Positions 28,312 to 39,614 of a DNA stretch of 64,000 nt are shown one piece after another; positions within the stretch are counted from its first letter, which is position 1, and each line of letters starts with the position of its first letter. A program made the position numbers and the translations under genes. Under the pieces are notes generated by a model, which saw only the letters and a list, made by a program, of their open reading frames with translations, searched no databases and was not told where the DNA came from. The stretch lies in NCBI RefSeq assembly GCF_018361265.1, contig NZ_JAFLNH010000001.1, forward strand, positions 682,001 to 746,000, given 5' to 3'. The DNA is from Mycobacterium sp. SM1 (GTDB lineage Bacteria; Actinomycetota; Actinomycetes; Mycobacteriales; Mycobacteriaceae).

Positions 28312-31300
28312 ATGAACAGCCAACTTGCCATGGCAACCAAAGCCCTGCAAAAGGCGCTGACACAACTTGAGCGGCTGAGGGAGCAGAATCATGCCCTCAT
28401 CTCGCGTTCGTCTGCGCCGATCGCGATTGTGGGGATGGGGTGCCGGTTTCCGGGTGGGGTGAATTCGCCGGAGGACCTCTGGGAGGTGGTGGCCGAAGGT
28501 CGTGATGTGATATCGGAATTCCCCCGCGATCGGGGCTGGGATGTGGATACCCTGTATGATCCAGACCCCGACGCGGTGGGTAAGTCCTATACCCGCTATG
28601 GCGGATTTTTGGACGATGTAACAGGTTTTGACGCCGGGTTTTTCGGCATCACCCCGCGTGAGGCGCTGGCGATGGACCCGCAGCAGCGGTTGATGTTGGA
28701 GGTGTCCTGGGAGGCGCTGGAGCGGGCAGGAGTGGACCCGAATTCGTTGCGGGGCTCGGCAACAGCGGTGTTCATCGGAATCATGGATTCCGATTACGCG
28801 TTTCTGGGCCGCGGCGCGACAGAGGTGGAGGGCCTGCGGCTAACGGGCGCGACCTCGAGCGTGGCCTCGGGCCGGATAGCCTACGTCCTGGGGCTGGAGG
28901 GCCCGGCGGTGTCGGTGGATACGGCGTGTTCGTCCTCGCTGGTAGCGCTGCATCTGGCGGTGCAATCGCTGCGCTCGGGTGAGTGCGACTTGGCCCTGGC
29001 CGGCGGAGTCACGGTGATGGCGACCCCGGCGGTCTTCATCGAGTTGAGCCGGCATCGGGGGCTGGCCGGCGACGGGCGGTGCAAGGCGTTTTCGGCGGCC
29101 GCCGACGGCACCGGGTTCTCGGAGGGGGCGGGAGTCGTCGTGCTGGAACGGCTTTCGGATGCCCAACGCTTAGGTCATCCGGTCTTGGCGCTGGTGCGCG
29201 GGTCGGCGGTCAACCAGGATGGGGCGTCCAATGGATTGACAGCACCCAACGGGCCCTCCCAGCAGCGAGTGATTCGGGCGGCGTTGACAAACGCCGGACT
29301 CAGCGCCGCCGACGTGGACGTGGTGGAGGGACACGGCACCGGCACGACGTTGGGTGATCCGATTGAGGCCCAAGCACTGTTGGCAACCTACGGGCACAAC
29401 CGCGCCGTGCCGCTGTGGTTGGGCTCGATCAAGTCGAACATAGGTCACACCTCCGCGGCCGCGGGCGTGGCCGGGGTGATCAAGATGGTGCAGGCGATGC
29501 GTCACGGGTTGATGCCCAAGACGTTGCACGTCGATACACCCAGCCCGCACGTGGATTGGTCCGCGGGCTCGGTGCGGCTTTTGACCCGGACCCAGCCGTG
29601 GCCGGGAGAGGGCCGAGCACGCCGGGCGGGGGTGTCCTCGTTTGGAATTTCCGGCACCAACGCCCACGTGATCTTAGAGCAGGCCCCCGACGACCCTGAA
29701 AGTAACGGAGACGTCAGCGATTGTGGTGTGAGGTGGCCCGTGGTGCCGTGGGTGTTATCGGGCAGGACACCGACGGCGCTGGCCCATCAGGCGAGCCGAT
29801 TGTCGGCTTTTCTGCGAGCCCATGAGCGGTTGGGCGTTGCCGATGTCGCGGTGTCGCTAGCGAGGCGGTCAGCATTCGAGCATCGGGCGGTGCTGGTTGG
29901 CGCCGAGCGGAAACAACTGCTGACAGGGTTAGCAGAGTTATCGTCCGGCCGGGCGCAGTCCGATGTGATAGTGGGTCGTGCGCAACCAGTAGGCAAGACC
30001 GTCATCGTATTTCCCGGCCAGGGTTCACAATGGGTGGGAATGGGCGTCGAATTGCTAAATGCTGCACCGGTTTTCGCTAAGCAAATCGATGCATGCGCTG
30101 AGGCTTTCGCAGAATTCGTCGACTGGTCGCTGACCGAGGTGCTGCACGGCCGGCCAGGAGCCCCTGGCATGGATCGCGTCGACGTGGTGCAACCGGCGCT
30201 GTTCGCGGTAATGGTGGCGCTCGCCGAAATGTGGAAGTCCGTTGGGGTGCGCCCGGATGCGGTGATCGGTCACTCTCAGGGCGAAATTGCTGCCGCCTAC
30301 GTGGCGGGTGCGTTGTCGCTGCGCGATGCCGCACGGATAGTCACCATGCGCAGTAAACTTTTGGCGGCACTGCCCGGTGACGGTGGCATGGTTTCTCTGG
30401 CGTGTGATGCCGAACGCGCCCGAGAGGTATTGGCACCATTCGACGGCCGGATCAGCGTCGCTGCGCGCAACGGACCTTCGTCGCTGGTGGTCTCCGGCAC
30501 GGTGAGCGCGCTGGATGAACTCGTCCAGCGCTGCTCTGACCGGGGCCTGCGGGCACGCCGCATCGAGGTTGACTATGCATCGCATTCCGCGCAGGTAGAG
30601 GCCATCCGTGACGACCTGATCAGGGTGCTGGCCGGAATTGAGCCGCGGTCCTCGACGATCGAGTTCTTCTCCACGTTGACCGGCGAGCTGGTCGATACCG
30701 CCGGCTTAGATGCCGCCTACTGGTATCAGAGCATCCGCAAGCCGGTGCAGTTCGAGGCAGCGGTGCGCGCCGCTGCCCGGCAGGGCTATGGGGTGTTTGT
30801 CGAATCCAGCTCGCATCCGGTGTTGCTCACCGATATTGCGATGACGTTCGCCGCCAGCAGCGAAAGCGCAGCCGGCAACCCGGTGGTGATCCCATCGCTG
30901 GGGCGCAACGACGGCGGGATGCAACGATTTGCCACCTCGGCGGCGCAGGCGTTCGTCGCCGGCATGGCAGTCGATTGGCGCGGCCTGCTGCCTAAGGCAA
31001 GGTTTGTCGAACTGCCGACGTATCCTTTTGAGCGGAAGCGATTTTGGCTGCCCAGCAGGGAGGAGGTGGGCGCCGACGCGGCCGGGTTAGGGCTCGAAAC
31101 CAGCGCCCACGCGTTGTTGGGTGCGGTGGTGCAGCGGCCCGACTCCGGCGCGGTGGTGCTCACCGGCCGACTCGCGGTGTCCTCGCACCCGTGGCTGGCC
31201 GATCACGTGGTGGCCGGAATGGCCATGTTGCCGGGGGCCGCTTTCGTGGAGATGGCGATTCGCGCCGCTGACGAAGTCGGCTGCACGGTGGTGCAGGAAT

Positions 31301-34300
31301 TGATGCTGCAGACACCGCTTCCCATATCCCACGACGGCGCGGTACAGCTTCAGGTGATCGTGGGTGCCGCGGGCCACTCCGGCCAGCGGACAGTGTCGAT
31401 ATATTCGCGCGACTGCCGACCCGACGCGCACTGGGTGCTGCACGCCGAAGGCATGCTCGGCACCGGCGTCACGCAACCGGCAGCCCAGATGACGACTTGG
31501 CCCCCACCCGATTCCATACCCGTGGACGTGTCCGATGCCTATCACCGCCTGGCCGGGCAAGGCTACCACTACGGCCCGGCGTTTCAGGGGCTGCAAAAGA
31601 TGTGGCGGCGCGGGCTGGAGATCTTCGCCGAAGCCGCCGTCCCCGACGGCGTCCAAACCAGCGGCGTGGGCATTCACCCCGCACTGCTGGACGCGGCGTT
31701 GCACGCGGGCATCTTGAGCATCGGCGACGCCCAGCAGACCGCGTTATCGTTTTGCTGGCAGGGAGTATCGCTGCACGCCGCCGGTGCGTCGCGGGTGCGG
31801 GTGCGCATCGCCGCCGCCGCCGACGAGGACGCCGTCTCGGTTGAATTGGCCGACACCACCGGCCAACCCGTACTGTCGGTGCGCTCACTGCTGGTCCGCC
31901 CGGTCACGGCCGAGCAACTGCAGGCCGCGGTCTCGGCCGGGGCCAGCGGTAACGCTGGCCTAGGGCTCATGGAACTCACCTGGTCACCGATCACACTGCC
32001 CGGCCCCAGCACCGATGACCCCCGGGTGATCTCCTGGGAAACCCGGAACCCCCATTGCGGGGCCGGGGAGCGCCCCGGGGGCACGGAGAACGCCGTGGTG
32101 GTCTGGAAGCCCGAACCTGCTGAGCAGCACGGCACGCTGTCTTCGGTCTATGCGGCCACTCACCGCGCCCTCGAGGTGCTGCAATCCTGGCTGGCCGGCG
32201 ACCGGGCCGGCACGCTGGTGGTGCTGACCCGCGGGGCGGTGGCACTGGCCGGCGAAGACGTCACCGACCTGGCCGGGGCCGCGGTCTGGGGGTTAGTGCG
32301 GTCAGCGCAAAGCGAACACCCCGGCCGGATCATGCTCGTCGACAGCGACACCCCCATCGACGCTGCCGCCCTGGCCGCAACCGGTGAACCCCAGCTGCTG
32401 ATCCGCGCCGGCGCCACCTACGCCGCGCGGCTCGCGCCAGCCACCACCGAGCCCGTGCTGCGCCTTCCTGCCGGCGAATCGGCCTGGCGGTTGAACACCG
32501 GCGGTGGGGGGACGTTCGAGGACTTGACTTTAGAGCCCCATCCGGAAGGCCAAGCCCCGCTGCAGGCCGGGCAGCTGCGGGTGGCGGTCCAGGCCGTCGG
32601 GCTCAACTTCCGGGATGTTTTGGTGGCCCTGGGGGTCTATCCAGGGCCCGCGGTGCTCGGCGCAGAGGGCGCTGGGGTGGTCGTCGAGCTGGGCCCGGGT
32701 GTTAGCGGCGTCGCGGTCGGTGATCGGGTGATGGGGTTGCTCGGCCCGGCGGCCTCGATGACGGTCGTTGATCGCCGCGCGATCGTCCCGATTCCGCTGG
32801 GTTGGTCGTTTGCCCAGGCAGCCAGCGTGCCCGTGGTGTTCTTGACGGCCTATTACGCGTTGCGGGATCTGGCGGCGATCCGTCCCGGTCAGTCGATACT
32901 GGTGCACGCCGCCACCGGAGGAGTGGGTATGGCCGCCGTGCAGCTGGCCCGCCATTGGGGCGCAGAGGTTTTCGCAACTGCTAGCGTTGGCAAATGGGAT
33001 ACCTTACGGCGCATGGGCTTTGACGAAGACCATATCGCCGACTCACGCACGCTGGAGTTCGAGAAGAAATTCCTAAGCACCACCCGGGGACGTGGTGTGG
33101 ACGTGGTATTGAACTCGCTGGCTGGTGATTTCGTTGATGCCTCGCTGCGGCTGCTGCCGCGCGGCGGGTGTTTTATCGACATGGGCAAGACCGATATCCG
33201 TGACGCACAGATGATCGCCCAGCAACATCCCGGCGTGCGTTATCAGGCGTTCGATCTGGCGCAGGCCGGTCCGCAGCGCATCGAGCAGATGCTGACCGAG
33301 TTGATGCGGCTGTTCGACACGCGCGCCCTACATCGACTGCCCATGACCGTCTGGGATGTGCGGTGCGCCCCGGAGGCGTTCCGCTTTGTCAGCCAAGCGC
33401 GCCATATTGGCAAAGTCGTTCTAACGATGCCCGCCGCACTGGCCGCGGGCACGGTGTTGGTGACGGGTGGCACGGGGTTGGTGGGTGGGGTGCTGGCGCG
33501 GCATGTGGTCACCCGTTATGGGGTGCGCGATGTGGTGTTGGCCAGCCGCGCTGGGCAGCGCGCCGCGGGGGCGGCCGAGGTGGTGGCCCAGCTGGCCAAG
33601 GCGGGGGCGCGGGTCCGGGTGGTGTCTTGCGATGTGGCCGATCGGGACGCGCTGGCGCGGTTGGTGGCCGGGTTGCCGAAGTTGACGGGGGTGATCCATG
33701 CCGCCGGGGTGCTCGATGACGCGCTGGTCACCTCGCTGACAGCCGAGCAGTTAGACGTGGTGTTGCGCGCCAAAGTGGATGGGGCCTGGCATCTGCATGA
33801 GCTGACCCGGGATCGGGATCTGGGGATGTTTGTGCTGTGCTCGTCGGTGGCCGGCACCATCGGCTCCCCCGGGCAGGCCAATTACGCTGCGGCCAACACG
33901 TTTTTGGATGCGTTGGCCACCCACCGGCGCGCAAGCGGGCTGGTGGGCCTGTCGCTGGCGTGGGGGCTTTGGGAGCGGCCCAGCGCGCTGACCGGGCGGC
34001 TGCGGGAGCGCGATCTGGCCCGCATGCAGCGCGGCGGGCTGCTCCCCATGAGCGCCGAGCAGGCCGTGGAGTTGTGCGACGCCGCGCTCGCCCTGGGCCA
34101 CCCCACCGTGGTGGCCGCCCGCCTAGACGCCACCGCCCTGACCGACCCCACCCACAGCGCCCTGCTGCCGCCCTTGTTCAACGAGCTGATCCGCCGGCCC
34201 CGCCGCGCGGTGCTCGCCCCTGACGCCGCGGCGGCGAGATCCACCCTGGTCCAGCGTCTGCGCGGGCTTTCCACCGACCAGCAACACCAACTGCTGCTGG

Positions 34301-34767
34301 ATCTGGTGCGCTCGCACATCGCCGCGGTGCTCGGCCGCCCCGACCCCACCGACATCGACGCCACCCGGGCCTTCCAAGACCTCGGCTTTGACTCGCTAAG
34401 CGCCATCGAACTTCGCAACCGCCTCAAAACCGCCACCGGGCTCCCCTTGTCCCCCACCCTCATCTTCGACTACCCCACACCCGCCAGCCTCGCCGAGCAC
34501 CTGCACAGCAGAATCGACAGCTCCGTCGACGGCGGTGAAACCCGGATGACGAAGATCCACACCATCCTCAATGATCTGAAAACCCTTGCTGGCAAATCGG
34601 ACTGGAGCGCCGCACAGCGATCGGAGATCGCCGCTCAGCTGGAGACCCTGCTGTCATCGTTGAGGCCTACCGATGGTCAGGACCATCGGCACGCCGATGA
34701 TCAAGACATCCAATCAGCGACCGACACGGAGCTTTTCGCTATCCTCGACGAGGAACTGGGCCAGTAG
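28312..34767 (+). CDS. Modular type I polyketide synthase (KS-AT-DH-ER-KR-ACP)
   Basis: The 2,151-aa fully reducing module has a docking segment (1-35, [14 protein letters not shown]). KS has Cys206. AT has Ser655 in GHSQGE, RVDVVQ and YASH ending at His758, the methylmalonyl signature. DH has His965 and Asp1127. The ER (about 1400-1700) has [14 protein letters not shown] and the NADPH loop [15 protein letters not shown]; the Tyr in VYPG is the residue linked to a 2S methyl branch in other ERs. The KR starts near 1712, and the ACP has Ser2028. The C-terminal docking segment ends [16 protein letters not shown]. The start lies 15 bp after the first PKS. The KR-ACP part is almost identical in DNA to that of the upstream gene. 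There is no thioesterase. Confidence 0.94.
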   Translation: MNSQLAMATKALQKALTQLERLREQNHALISRSSAPIAIVGMGCRFPGGVNSPEDLWEVVAEGRDVISEFPRDRGWDVDTLYDPDPDAVGKSYTRYGGFLDDVTGFDAGFFGITPREALAMDPQQRLMLEVSWEALERAGVDPNSLRGSATAVFIGIMDSDYAFLGRGATEVEGLRLTGATSSVASGRIAYVLGLEGPAVSVDTACSSSLVALHLAVQSLRSGECDLALAGGVTVMATPAVFIELSRHRGLAGDGRCKAFSAAADGTGFSEGAGVVVLERLSDAQRLGHPVLALVRGSAVNQDGASNGLTAPNGPSQQRVIRAALTNAGLSAADVDVVEGHGTGTTLGDPIEAQALLATYGHNRAVPLWLGSIKSNIGHTSAAAGVAGVIKMVQAMRHGLMPKTLHVDTPSPHVDWSAGSVRLLTRTQPWPGEGRARRAGVSSFGISGTNAHVILEQAPDDPESNGDVSDCGVRWPVVPWVLSGRTPTALAHQASRLSAFLRAHERLGVADVAVSLARRSAFEHRAVLVGAERKQLLTGLAELSSGRAQSDVIVGRAQPVGKTVIVFPGQGSQWVGMGVELLNAAPVFAKQIDACAEAFAEFVDWSLTEVLHGRPGAPGMDRVDVVQPALFAVMVALAEMWKSVGVRPDAVIGHSQGEIAAAYVAGALSLRDAARIVTMRSKLLAALPGDGGMVSLACDAERAREVLAPFDGRISVAARNGPSSLVVSGTVSALDELVQRCSDRGLRARRIEVDYASHSAQVEAIRDDLIRVLAGIEPRSSTIEFFSTLTGELVDTAGLDAAYWYQSIRKPVQFEAAVRAAARQGYGVFVESSSHPVLLTDIAMTFAASSESAAGNPVVIPSLGRNDGGMQRFATSAAQAFVAGMAVDWRGLLPKARFVELPTYPFERKRFWLPSREEVGADAAGLGLETSAHALLGAVVQRPDSGAVVLTGRLAVSSHPWLADHVVAGMAMLPGAAFVEMAIRAADEVGCTVVQELMLQTPLPISHDGAVQLQVIVGAAGHSGQRTVSIYSRDCRPDAHWVLHAEGMLGTGVTQPAAQMTTWPPPDSIPVDVSDAYHRLAGQGYHYGPAFQGLQKMWRRGLEIFAEAAVPDGVQTSGVGIHPALLDAALHAGILSIGDAQQTALSFCWQGVSLHAAGASRVRVRIAAAADEDAVSVELADTTGQPVLSVRSLLVRPVTAEQLQAAVSAGASGNAGLGLMELTWSPITLPGPSTDDPRVISWETRNPHCGAGERPGGTENAVVVWKPEPAEQHGTLSSVYAATHRALEVLQSWLAGDRAGTLVVLTRGAVALAGEDVTDLAGAAVWGLVRSAQSEHPGRIMLVDSDTPIDAAALAATGEPQLLIRAGATYAARLAPATTEPVLRLPAGESAWRLNTGGGGTFEDLTLEPHPEGQAPLQAGQLRVAVQAVGLNFRDVLVALGVYPGPAVLGAEGAGVVVELGPGVSGVAVGDRVMGLLGPAASMTVVDRRAIVPIPLGWSFAQAASVPVVFLTAYYALRDLAAIRPGQSILVHAATGGVGMAAVQLARHWGAEVFATASVGKWDTLRRMGFDEDHIADSRTLEFEKKFLSTTRGRGVDVVLNSLAGDFVDASLRLLPRGGCFIDMGKTDIRDAQMIAQQHPGVRYQAFDLAQAGPQRIEQMLTELMRLFDTRALHRLPMTVWDVRCAPEAFRFVSQARHIGKVVLTMPAALAAGTVLVTGGTGLVGGVLARHVVTRYGVRDVVLASRAGQRAAGAAEVVAQLAKAGARVRVVSCDVADRDALARLVAGLPKLTGVIHAAGVLDDALVTSLTAEQLDVVLRAKVDGAWHLHELTRDRDLGMFVLCSSVAGTIGSPGQANYAAANTFLDALATHRRASGLVGLSLAWGLWERPSALTGRLRERDLARMQRGGLLPMSAEQAVELCDAALALGHPTVVAARLDATALTDPTHSALLPPLFNELIRRPRRAVLAPDAAAARSTLVQRLRGLSTDQQHQLLLDLVRSHIAAVLGRPDPTDIDATRAFQDLGFDSLSAIELRNRLKTATGLPLSPTLIFDYPTPASLAEHLHSRIDSSVDGGETRMTKIHTILNDLKTLAGKSDWSAAQRSEIAAQLETLLSSLRPTDGQDHRHADDQDIQSATDTELFAILDEELGQ
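33445..34500 (+). repeat. KR-ACP direct repeat, copy 2
   Basis: This is the second copy of the KR-ACP segment, inside the second PKS gene. Its GGG/TTG-rich codon use matches the first PKS rather than its own upstream KS-AT-DH-ER sequence. It was therefore probably overwritten by gene conversion from copy 1. The flanking sequences differ completely. Confidence 0.92.
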
Positions 34768-34794
34768 GCGCGGTAACCCCATGCCCGCGCCGTG

Positions 34795-37257
34795 CTACGT
34801 AATCCGGGTGACCCGTCCAGTTGAGCCATCGACCTCGACCAACTGCCCGGTGCGCAGCACCCGGCTAGCGGCAGTCGATCCCACCACGCAGGGAATCCCG
34901 AATTCCCGCGCCACTACCGCCGCGTGCGACATCTCAGCTCCGGTGTCGACGACCACCGCCGCGGCATAGCTGAAAAACGGTGTCCAGCCGGTGTCGGTGG
35001 ACTCGGCCACCAACACCTCGCCCGGCTGCAGATCGTCGATCGAATTCGCCGTCAGCACCCTTGCGCGTCCCTGGGCCAAGCCCGCCGAGACCGGGATTCC
35101 GGTCAATGACTCTCCGGGCTTTAATTCCACGGTTGTGTCGCAGCGGGGTTGCCAGCGCTGCACAAAATACGCCGGTGGCCGCGACTGCTCGAGCCGCATC
35201 CGCTCGGCTTTGCGTCGCGAAATGCGGGCCCGGATATCGGCCGGGGGGTGGATGAGCTCGTCGCGGATCAGATAGCAGACATCGCCGGGCTGCTCGATGA
35301 TGCCGCGGGCGACCAGCCGTGAGCCAAGCTCGCGCGCGATCAGCCGGTAATTGTGCGTATATCGCATGGCCGCGTCTCGCGCCCGCTCCCGGGACTGCTG
35401 GAACGCGGTGCCCAAGGGTGCCAAAATGCGCATTCTCGGGCCCATCGACGGCGTCGGTGTCGCGGGCCGCTCGCGCAGGCCGGCGAGTTTCGCGGCGATA
35501 TCGAGCAACCGCGTTGGTGTGTCAGCGAACACCGGGCTTGATAGCTCGGTTTCGTAGGGTCCGCGGTGGCCCCACTCGGCGATAACGGCGTCCACTCGCG
35601 CGGCGAACTCCGGATGGTTGACGCGCAGTAACCGTAACGCCTGGGCGGCATCGGTTTCCCGCAGGATCGTGGCGATCGACGCGTCGGCGCGGGCACGTTT
35701 GCCCAACTCGTGCGCGCCGCGCATCAGCCCGGCGCTGGCCAAATTGTCGGCACCACCCCTTAACCGGAAGGCGAAACGCTTGCCGCCTAGCCGCCCGATA
35801 AGTGCCATGACCGGAACAACTCCCGCTGACCCGAGCGCGGCCACCGCCCATGAGTTGGCTACTGCGTCACGGACACAACGTAATTGGCTATATAGCTCGA
35901 CGTCGGTGCAGGACGAGTAGTACGCGCCGTCGCGCTGCCGCTGGCGTGCCTCACGCTCGATCCGGCGGGTTTCCCGGCCAGCCGCTGCCAGGAGAACGCC
36001 GATTTTCGGCAGCCGGCGGGCGATATCCCATGCGCTGATCTTGGGGGGCGCGCCAACGTCGATGCCGGAGGCGGTCCCGAACAGTATGCCTCGCCAGGCC
36101 GCAGGATCGGCCCCGGGAAGCATTGCGCTGAGAACGCGTGACACCGTGAGGTTGACGTAGATGCTGTGCCCGAAACAGCCGACATGCTCCTCGGTCATCG
36201 CCCGGCGGATGGCCCCCGTCAGTTGCATGATTTGGGCGGCCAGGATTCCGGTGGCGCGCATCGCCTCCATCGCCAGCTCCAGCGATAGCGGGGTCATCGG
36301 CCCTGGGAATGCTTCGGCGACATTGGCGCAGGTGAATTCCGGCCACTGCGGGTCTACGGTGGTGTCGAACTCGCCGCCGGCGCCACTGTCGTTGGCGGGG
36401 TGGCGGTGTGGCCCGTCATGCCGTGACGGCGATGTCGGCGTCCAAGGCAGCCGCCACGGTAGGGCCACCCTCCTGGTGCCGAGGAAGACATGCTCGCGGT
36501 TGGCTAGCCGAAAGTCGGCCACACAGTCCCGGCTGGTCCATACCGGAGCAAAGCCGAGCTCGGCAAGCCGGGTGGTGTCGAGCGGCGGCTGGGTGGCCGC
36601 CAAAAGGGGTGCTTTCAACCAGCGCGCCGCGCGGGCCCATCGCGTCGCGTCGAGTTCGATGTAGGGCTTTCCCAAGATGTCAGCCACGTCGCGAAGTTGA
36701 AGAGCGTCGGCGTTAGCGACGTCTACTTGACCGGTCCATTCCGGGTGCTCCACCGCGTCGGCGATGAAGCGGGACAGATCGTCGTGATGGATGAACTGCA
36801 CGGTGTTTCGGTGGCCCTTCACCCCGACAACGATGGGGGCCGCGAAGCGCTGCCGAACCGCGCCGTCCGTATCACGGCCCATAACGTGTGCCGTCCGCGC
36901 CAACAGTGCGCTGGCCCTGGCACTCTCGCTGCGCAACAACGAATCCCAGGCGCACCCGCGATCGCCGGTGGGCCTTGAGGCCGGTGCCGATGAGATCACC
37001 ACGATGCGGGGCACTGCGCCGCGGTCCGCGGCGCCGATCACCGCACGGAGCTCGTCGACCTCGGCGGCGAAGGCGGCGGCGCGGTCACCGGTGCGGCCGG
37101 CACCCGCTGCCACGAGTACCACAGCGTCGCACGCACACCGACCACGATGCGGCCCGCTCCAGTGCCGGTCGTGCCACACCTCGTTGCCTCGCCGCGATAA
37201 CTCATCGACCACGCAGGAGGCCACATCTCCCGCGGTGCCGGTGACCACCACCCGCAT
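34795..37257 (-). CDS. SDR/NAD-epimerase-like and PEP-utilizing mobile-domain fusion protein (Rv2047c-like)
   Basis: The 820-aa protein starts MRVVVTGTAGDVASCVVDELS, a Rossmann-type opening. An SDR-like domain spans about residues 1-260. A long helical middle region (about 300-690) follows, then a C-terminal swivelling phosphohistidine domain (about 740-815, DTGAEMSHAAVVAREFGIPCVVG) with the His in MSHAA. No ATP-grasp or PEP-binding domain is present, unlike rifampicin phosphotransferase or PEP synthase. It resembles H37Rv Rv2047c, which lies beside pks12. Here it converges on the PKS genes with 27 bp between stops. Function unknown; a link to polyketide lipid synthesis is contextual. The frame is open upstream to 37662, inside the next gene. 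Confidence 0.82.
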   Translation of the reverse strand: MRVVVTGTAGDVASCVVDELSRRGNEVWHDRHWSGPHRGRCACDAVVLVAAGAGRTGDRAAAFAAEVDELRAVIGAADRGAVPRIVVISSAPASRPTGDRGCAWDSLLRSESARASALLARTAHVMGRDTDGAVRQRFAAPIVVGVKGHRNTVQFIHHDDLSRFIADAVEHPEWTGQVDVANADALQLRDVADILGKPYIELDATRWARAARWLKAPLLAATQPPLDTTRLAELGFAPVWTSRDCVADFRLANREHVFLGTRRVALPWRLPWTPTSPSRHDGPHRHPANDSGAGGEFDTTVDPQWPEFTCANVAEAFPGPMTPLSLELAMEAMRATGILAAQIMQLTGAIRRAMTEEHVGCFGHSIYVNLTVSRVLSAMLPGADPAAWRGILFGTASGIDVGAPPKISAWDIARRLPKIGVLLAAAGRETRRIEREARQRQRDGAYYSSCTDVELYSQLRCVRDAVANSWAVAALGSAGVVPVMALIGRLGGKRFAFRLRGGADNLASAGLMRGAHELGKRARADASIATILRETDAAQALRLLRVNHPEFAARVDAVIAEWGHRGPYETELSSPVFADTPTRLLDIAAKLAGLRERPATPTPSMGPRMRILAPLGTAFQQSRERARDAAMRYTHNYRLIARELGSRLVARGIIEQPGDVCYLIRDELIHPPADIRARISRRKAERMRLEQSRPPAYFVQRWQPRCDTTVELKPGESLTGIPVSAGLAQGRARVLTANSIDDLQPGEVLVAESTDTGWTPFFSYAAAVVVDTGAEMSHAAVVAREFGIPCVVGSTAASRVLRTGQLVEVDGSTGRVTRIT

Positions 37258-37397
37258 GTTGCCCACCTGTGTTCGAGCGTCCGCCGATCCGAAGCGCAAC
37301 CACCACCAGCCTTTGACACCAGACAATCCACGGTACCTGCCGGCGTGGGGCAGCCAATCCTGGTGAACCCAGCTCCAGGGCGGGCTTTTCGGTGCTT

Positions 37398-39614
37398 TCA
37401 GGCAGGAGCCTTGACGCTGCGGCCCAGCGCCGCCAGCGGCTTGGGAGCCCACCAGTTGGCCCGGCCCAGCACATGCATGAACGCCGGCACTAACAGCATC
37501 CGCACCAGCGTGGCGTCCATCAGGACCGCCAGTGTGAGACCGACACCGAACATCCGCATGATCGACACATTCGAAGCGCTGAGCACCGCGAATGAAATCG
37601 ACATCAGCAGCGCGGCCGCCGTGACCACCCGGCCGACGCGCGCCAAACCCAGAGCGATGCATTCGTCGTTGTCGGCGGACGTTCGCCGGGCCAAGGGTAG
37701 CGCCAGCCAGTGTTCCCGGATGCGGGACACCAGGAAAACCTCGTAGTCCATCGACAGGCCAAAGGCAATGCAGAACAACAACACCGGGACATTAGCCACC
37801 AACGTTCCGGTCCTGGTGGTACCCAACCCGGCCAGGTGCCCGTCTTGGAATACCCATACCAGCGCGCCAAACGTCGCGGTCAGCGACAGCACATTGAGCA
37901 CAAGCGCCTTTACCGGAAGGATCACGCTACCGGTCAGCAGGAACAGCAGCACGAACGTGATCGCCGCGATCACCGCCAGCACGGCCGGCAAGCGGCTGCT
38001 AATCGCTGCGGCGCTGTCGCGGTTGATCTGCGCCGTCCCTGTCAGCAGCACCCGCCGCCCGGCGGGCCCGGGGATGGCGTGCAGCCGGTCAAGTTGGGCA
38101 TCGGATGCCGCCGAGAACAACGGCGCCGCGCTAGTGACCGTGACGAACGCGCTGCCGCCCGACATCGCTGTGGGAGCGGATGGCGGTCCCACGCGGGCGC
38201 CGTCGACGTAGGTTCCTCCCGGCGCGGACACCGACGCCACGTCGGGCACCCGCGACAGCGCCGTCGCGTAGCCGTCCAGTTGACCGGGGGTGAGACCAGC
38301 GGCGTCAGGGATGACCGCGATAACCGCGGCGGCCAGATCGGCGGCAAAATCGCGGCGAAGCTCATCGCCCACCTGGCGGGCCGGCGAGGAGAGGGGCAGC
38401 ACCCGGTCGTCGGGATAGCCCAGCCGCGCGCCGACAAACGGGGCCCCAAGCACCGTCAGCAACACCAGCACGGGCACCCCGAGAAGAACCGCGTGGCTTA
38501 CGGCGAACTTCGTCCAGCGATACCAGAAATAGCGTTCCACCGGACGCGGGGCCGGCTCGGCGCGACCCAACAGCCGCCGGGCCGCCCGGCGCAGATCCAA
38601 AGCGTCGATTCGGTCGCCCAGGAGCACGATGAGCGCCGGCGTCACCAGTAGGGCGGCGGTAACGGTGAGGGTCACCGTGGCGATGCCGGCGAACGCAAAT
38701 GATTTGAGGAAGTACATCGGAAAAAGCAGCAGCGCGATGATCGAAAAGCCCACCGTCATCCCCGAGAACAACACGGTGCGCCCGGCGGTGGCCATCGCGG
38801 TGATCAGCGCGTCGTCGGAAGCGGCGCCCTCGGCCCGTTCGTCGCGGAATCTGCTGACGATCAGCAGGGTGTAATCGATAGCCAGCGCCAGCCCCATGGC
38901 GACGGTGAGGTTCAGCGCGAACGTCGACACCTGCGTCGCGGACGCGATGACCCGCAGCACCGCCACCGCGCCGATCACCGCGGCGATACCCACCGCGATC
39001 GGCAGCATGGCTGCCGCCAGGCCGCCGAACACCCAGACCAAAACCAGGAAGCTAAGCGGGATGGCAAAGGTCTCGAAGAGCAGTAGGTCATGCTTGGACT
39101 GATGGTTGATTTCCACGTAGGCCATCGCGCCGCCGGCCTGTACGCTGACGCCGCCGTGATCGCCGACAAGGTGTCTGGCCAGAGCCTCCGCGTGCTTCTG
39201 GCCCCCGCTTCCCCCGCCCTTGATGCCGGCGATCACCAGACCGGACTTGCCGCTTTTGCTCACCAGCCCGGCCGCGGCGGACGGGGGGACGGTCCAGGGC
39301 GAGATCACCTCGCCGACGAAAGGCGAATGCTTCAGCTGCTCGACGATCTCGGTGCCGACCGCGCGAGCGGCGGGACTTCGCGCGCCGTCCTGCGAGGTCA
39401 CCACGAAGAGCAGCTGCACGTCGCCGCGGCCGAACTTGGCGGACAACAGGTCGGCGGCATGCGCTGACTCAGACGTCGGGTCCTGAAAGCCGCCCGCCGA
39501 AAGGCTGCCGGTGACCGGAAGGCCGAGCACCGCGGCACCGGCGGCCACCAGCAGCGCCGTGACCACGATCAGCCGTGGTGCGCGAAGAGCCAGTCGAGCG
39601 ATACTTTCCAGCAC
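37398..39614 (-). CDS. MMPL/RND family lipid transporter
   Basis: The 738-aa RND protein has about twelve membrane segments in two halves and two large extracytoplasmic loops. The Asp-Tyr proton-relay pairs of MmpL proteins are visible in LAIDYTLLIVSRFRDE (first half) and LSMDYEVFLVSRIREHW (second half). The GTG at 39614 is chosen because AGGGG lies about 6 nt upstream; the frame is open 21 codons further. It is encoded 140 bp upstream of the Rv2047c-like gene on the same strand. Because it flanks the PKS genes it is a candidate exporter of the PKS-derived lipid (inference). Confidence 0.9.
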   Translation of the reverse strand: MLESIARLALRAPRLIVVTALLVAAGAAVLGLPVTGSLSAGGFQDPTSESAHAADLLSAKFGRGDVQLLFVVTSQDGARSPAARAVGTEIVEQLKHSPFVGEVISPWTVPPSAAAGLVSKSGKSGLVIAGIKGGGSGGQKHAEALARHLVGDHGGVSVQAGGAMAYVEINHQSKHDLLLFETFAIPLSFLVLVWVFGGLAAAMLPIAVGIAAVIGAVAVLRVIASATQVSTFALNLTVAMGLALAIDYTLLIVSRFRDERAEGAASDDALITAMATAGRTVLFSGMTVGFSIIALLLFPMYFLKSFAFAGIATVTLTVTAALLVTPALIVLLGDRIDALDLRRAARRLLGRAEPAPRPVERYFWYRWTKFAVSHAVLLGVPVLVLLTVLGAPFVGARLGYPDDRVLPLSSPARQVGDELRRDFAADLAAAVIAVIPDAAGLTPGQLDGYATALSRVPDVASVSAPGGTYVDGARVGPPSAPTAMSGGSAFVTVTSAAPLFSAASDAQLDRLHAIPGPAGRRVLLTGTAQINRDSAAAISSRLPAVLAVIAAITFVLLFLLTGSVILPVKALVLNVLSLTATFGALVWVFQDGHLAGLGTTRTGTLVANVPVLLFCIAFGLSMDYEVFLVSRIREHWLALPLARRTSADNDECIALGLARVGRVVTAAALLMSISFAVLSASNVSIMRMFGVGLTLAVLMDATLVRMLLVPAFMHVLGRANWWAPKPLAALGRSVKAPA

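Noticed and set aside
37258..37662. N-terminal extension of the Rv2047c-like protein
   Set aside because: The upstream codons lie inside the MMPL gene and lack structure; the Rossmann-type start begins at 37257 with a ribosome site.
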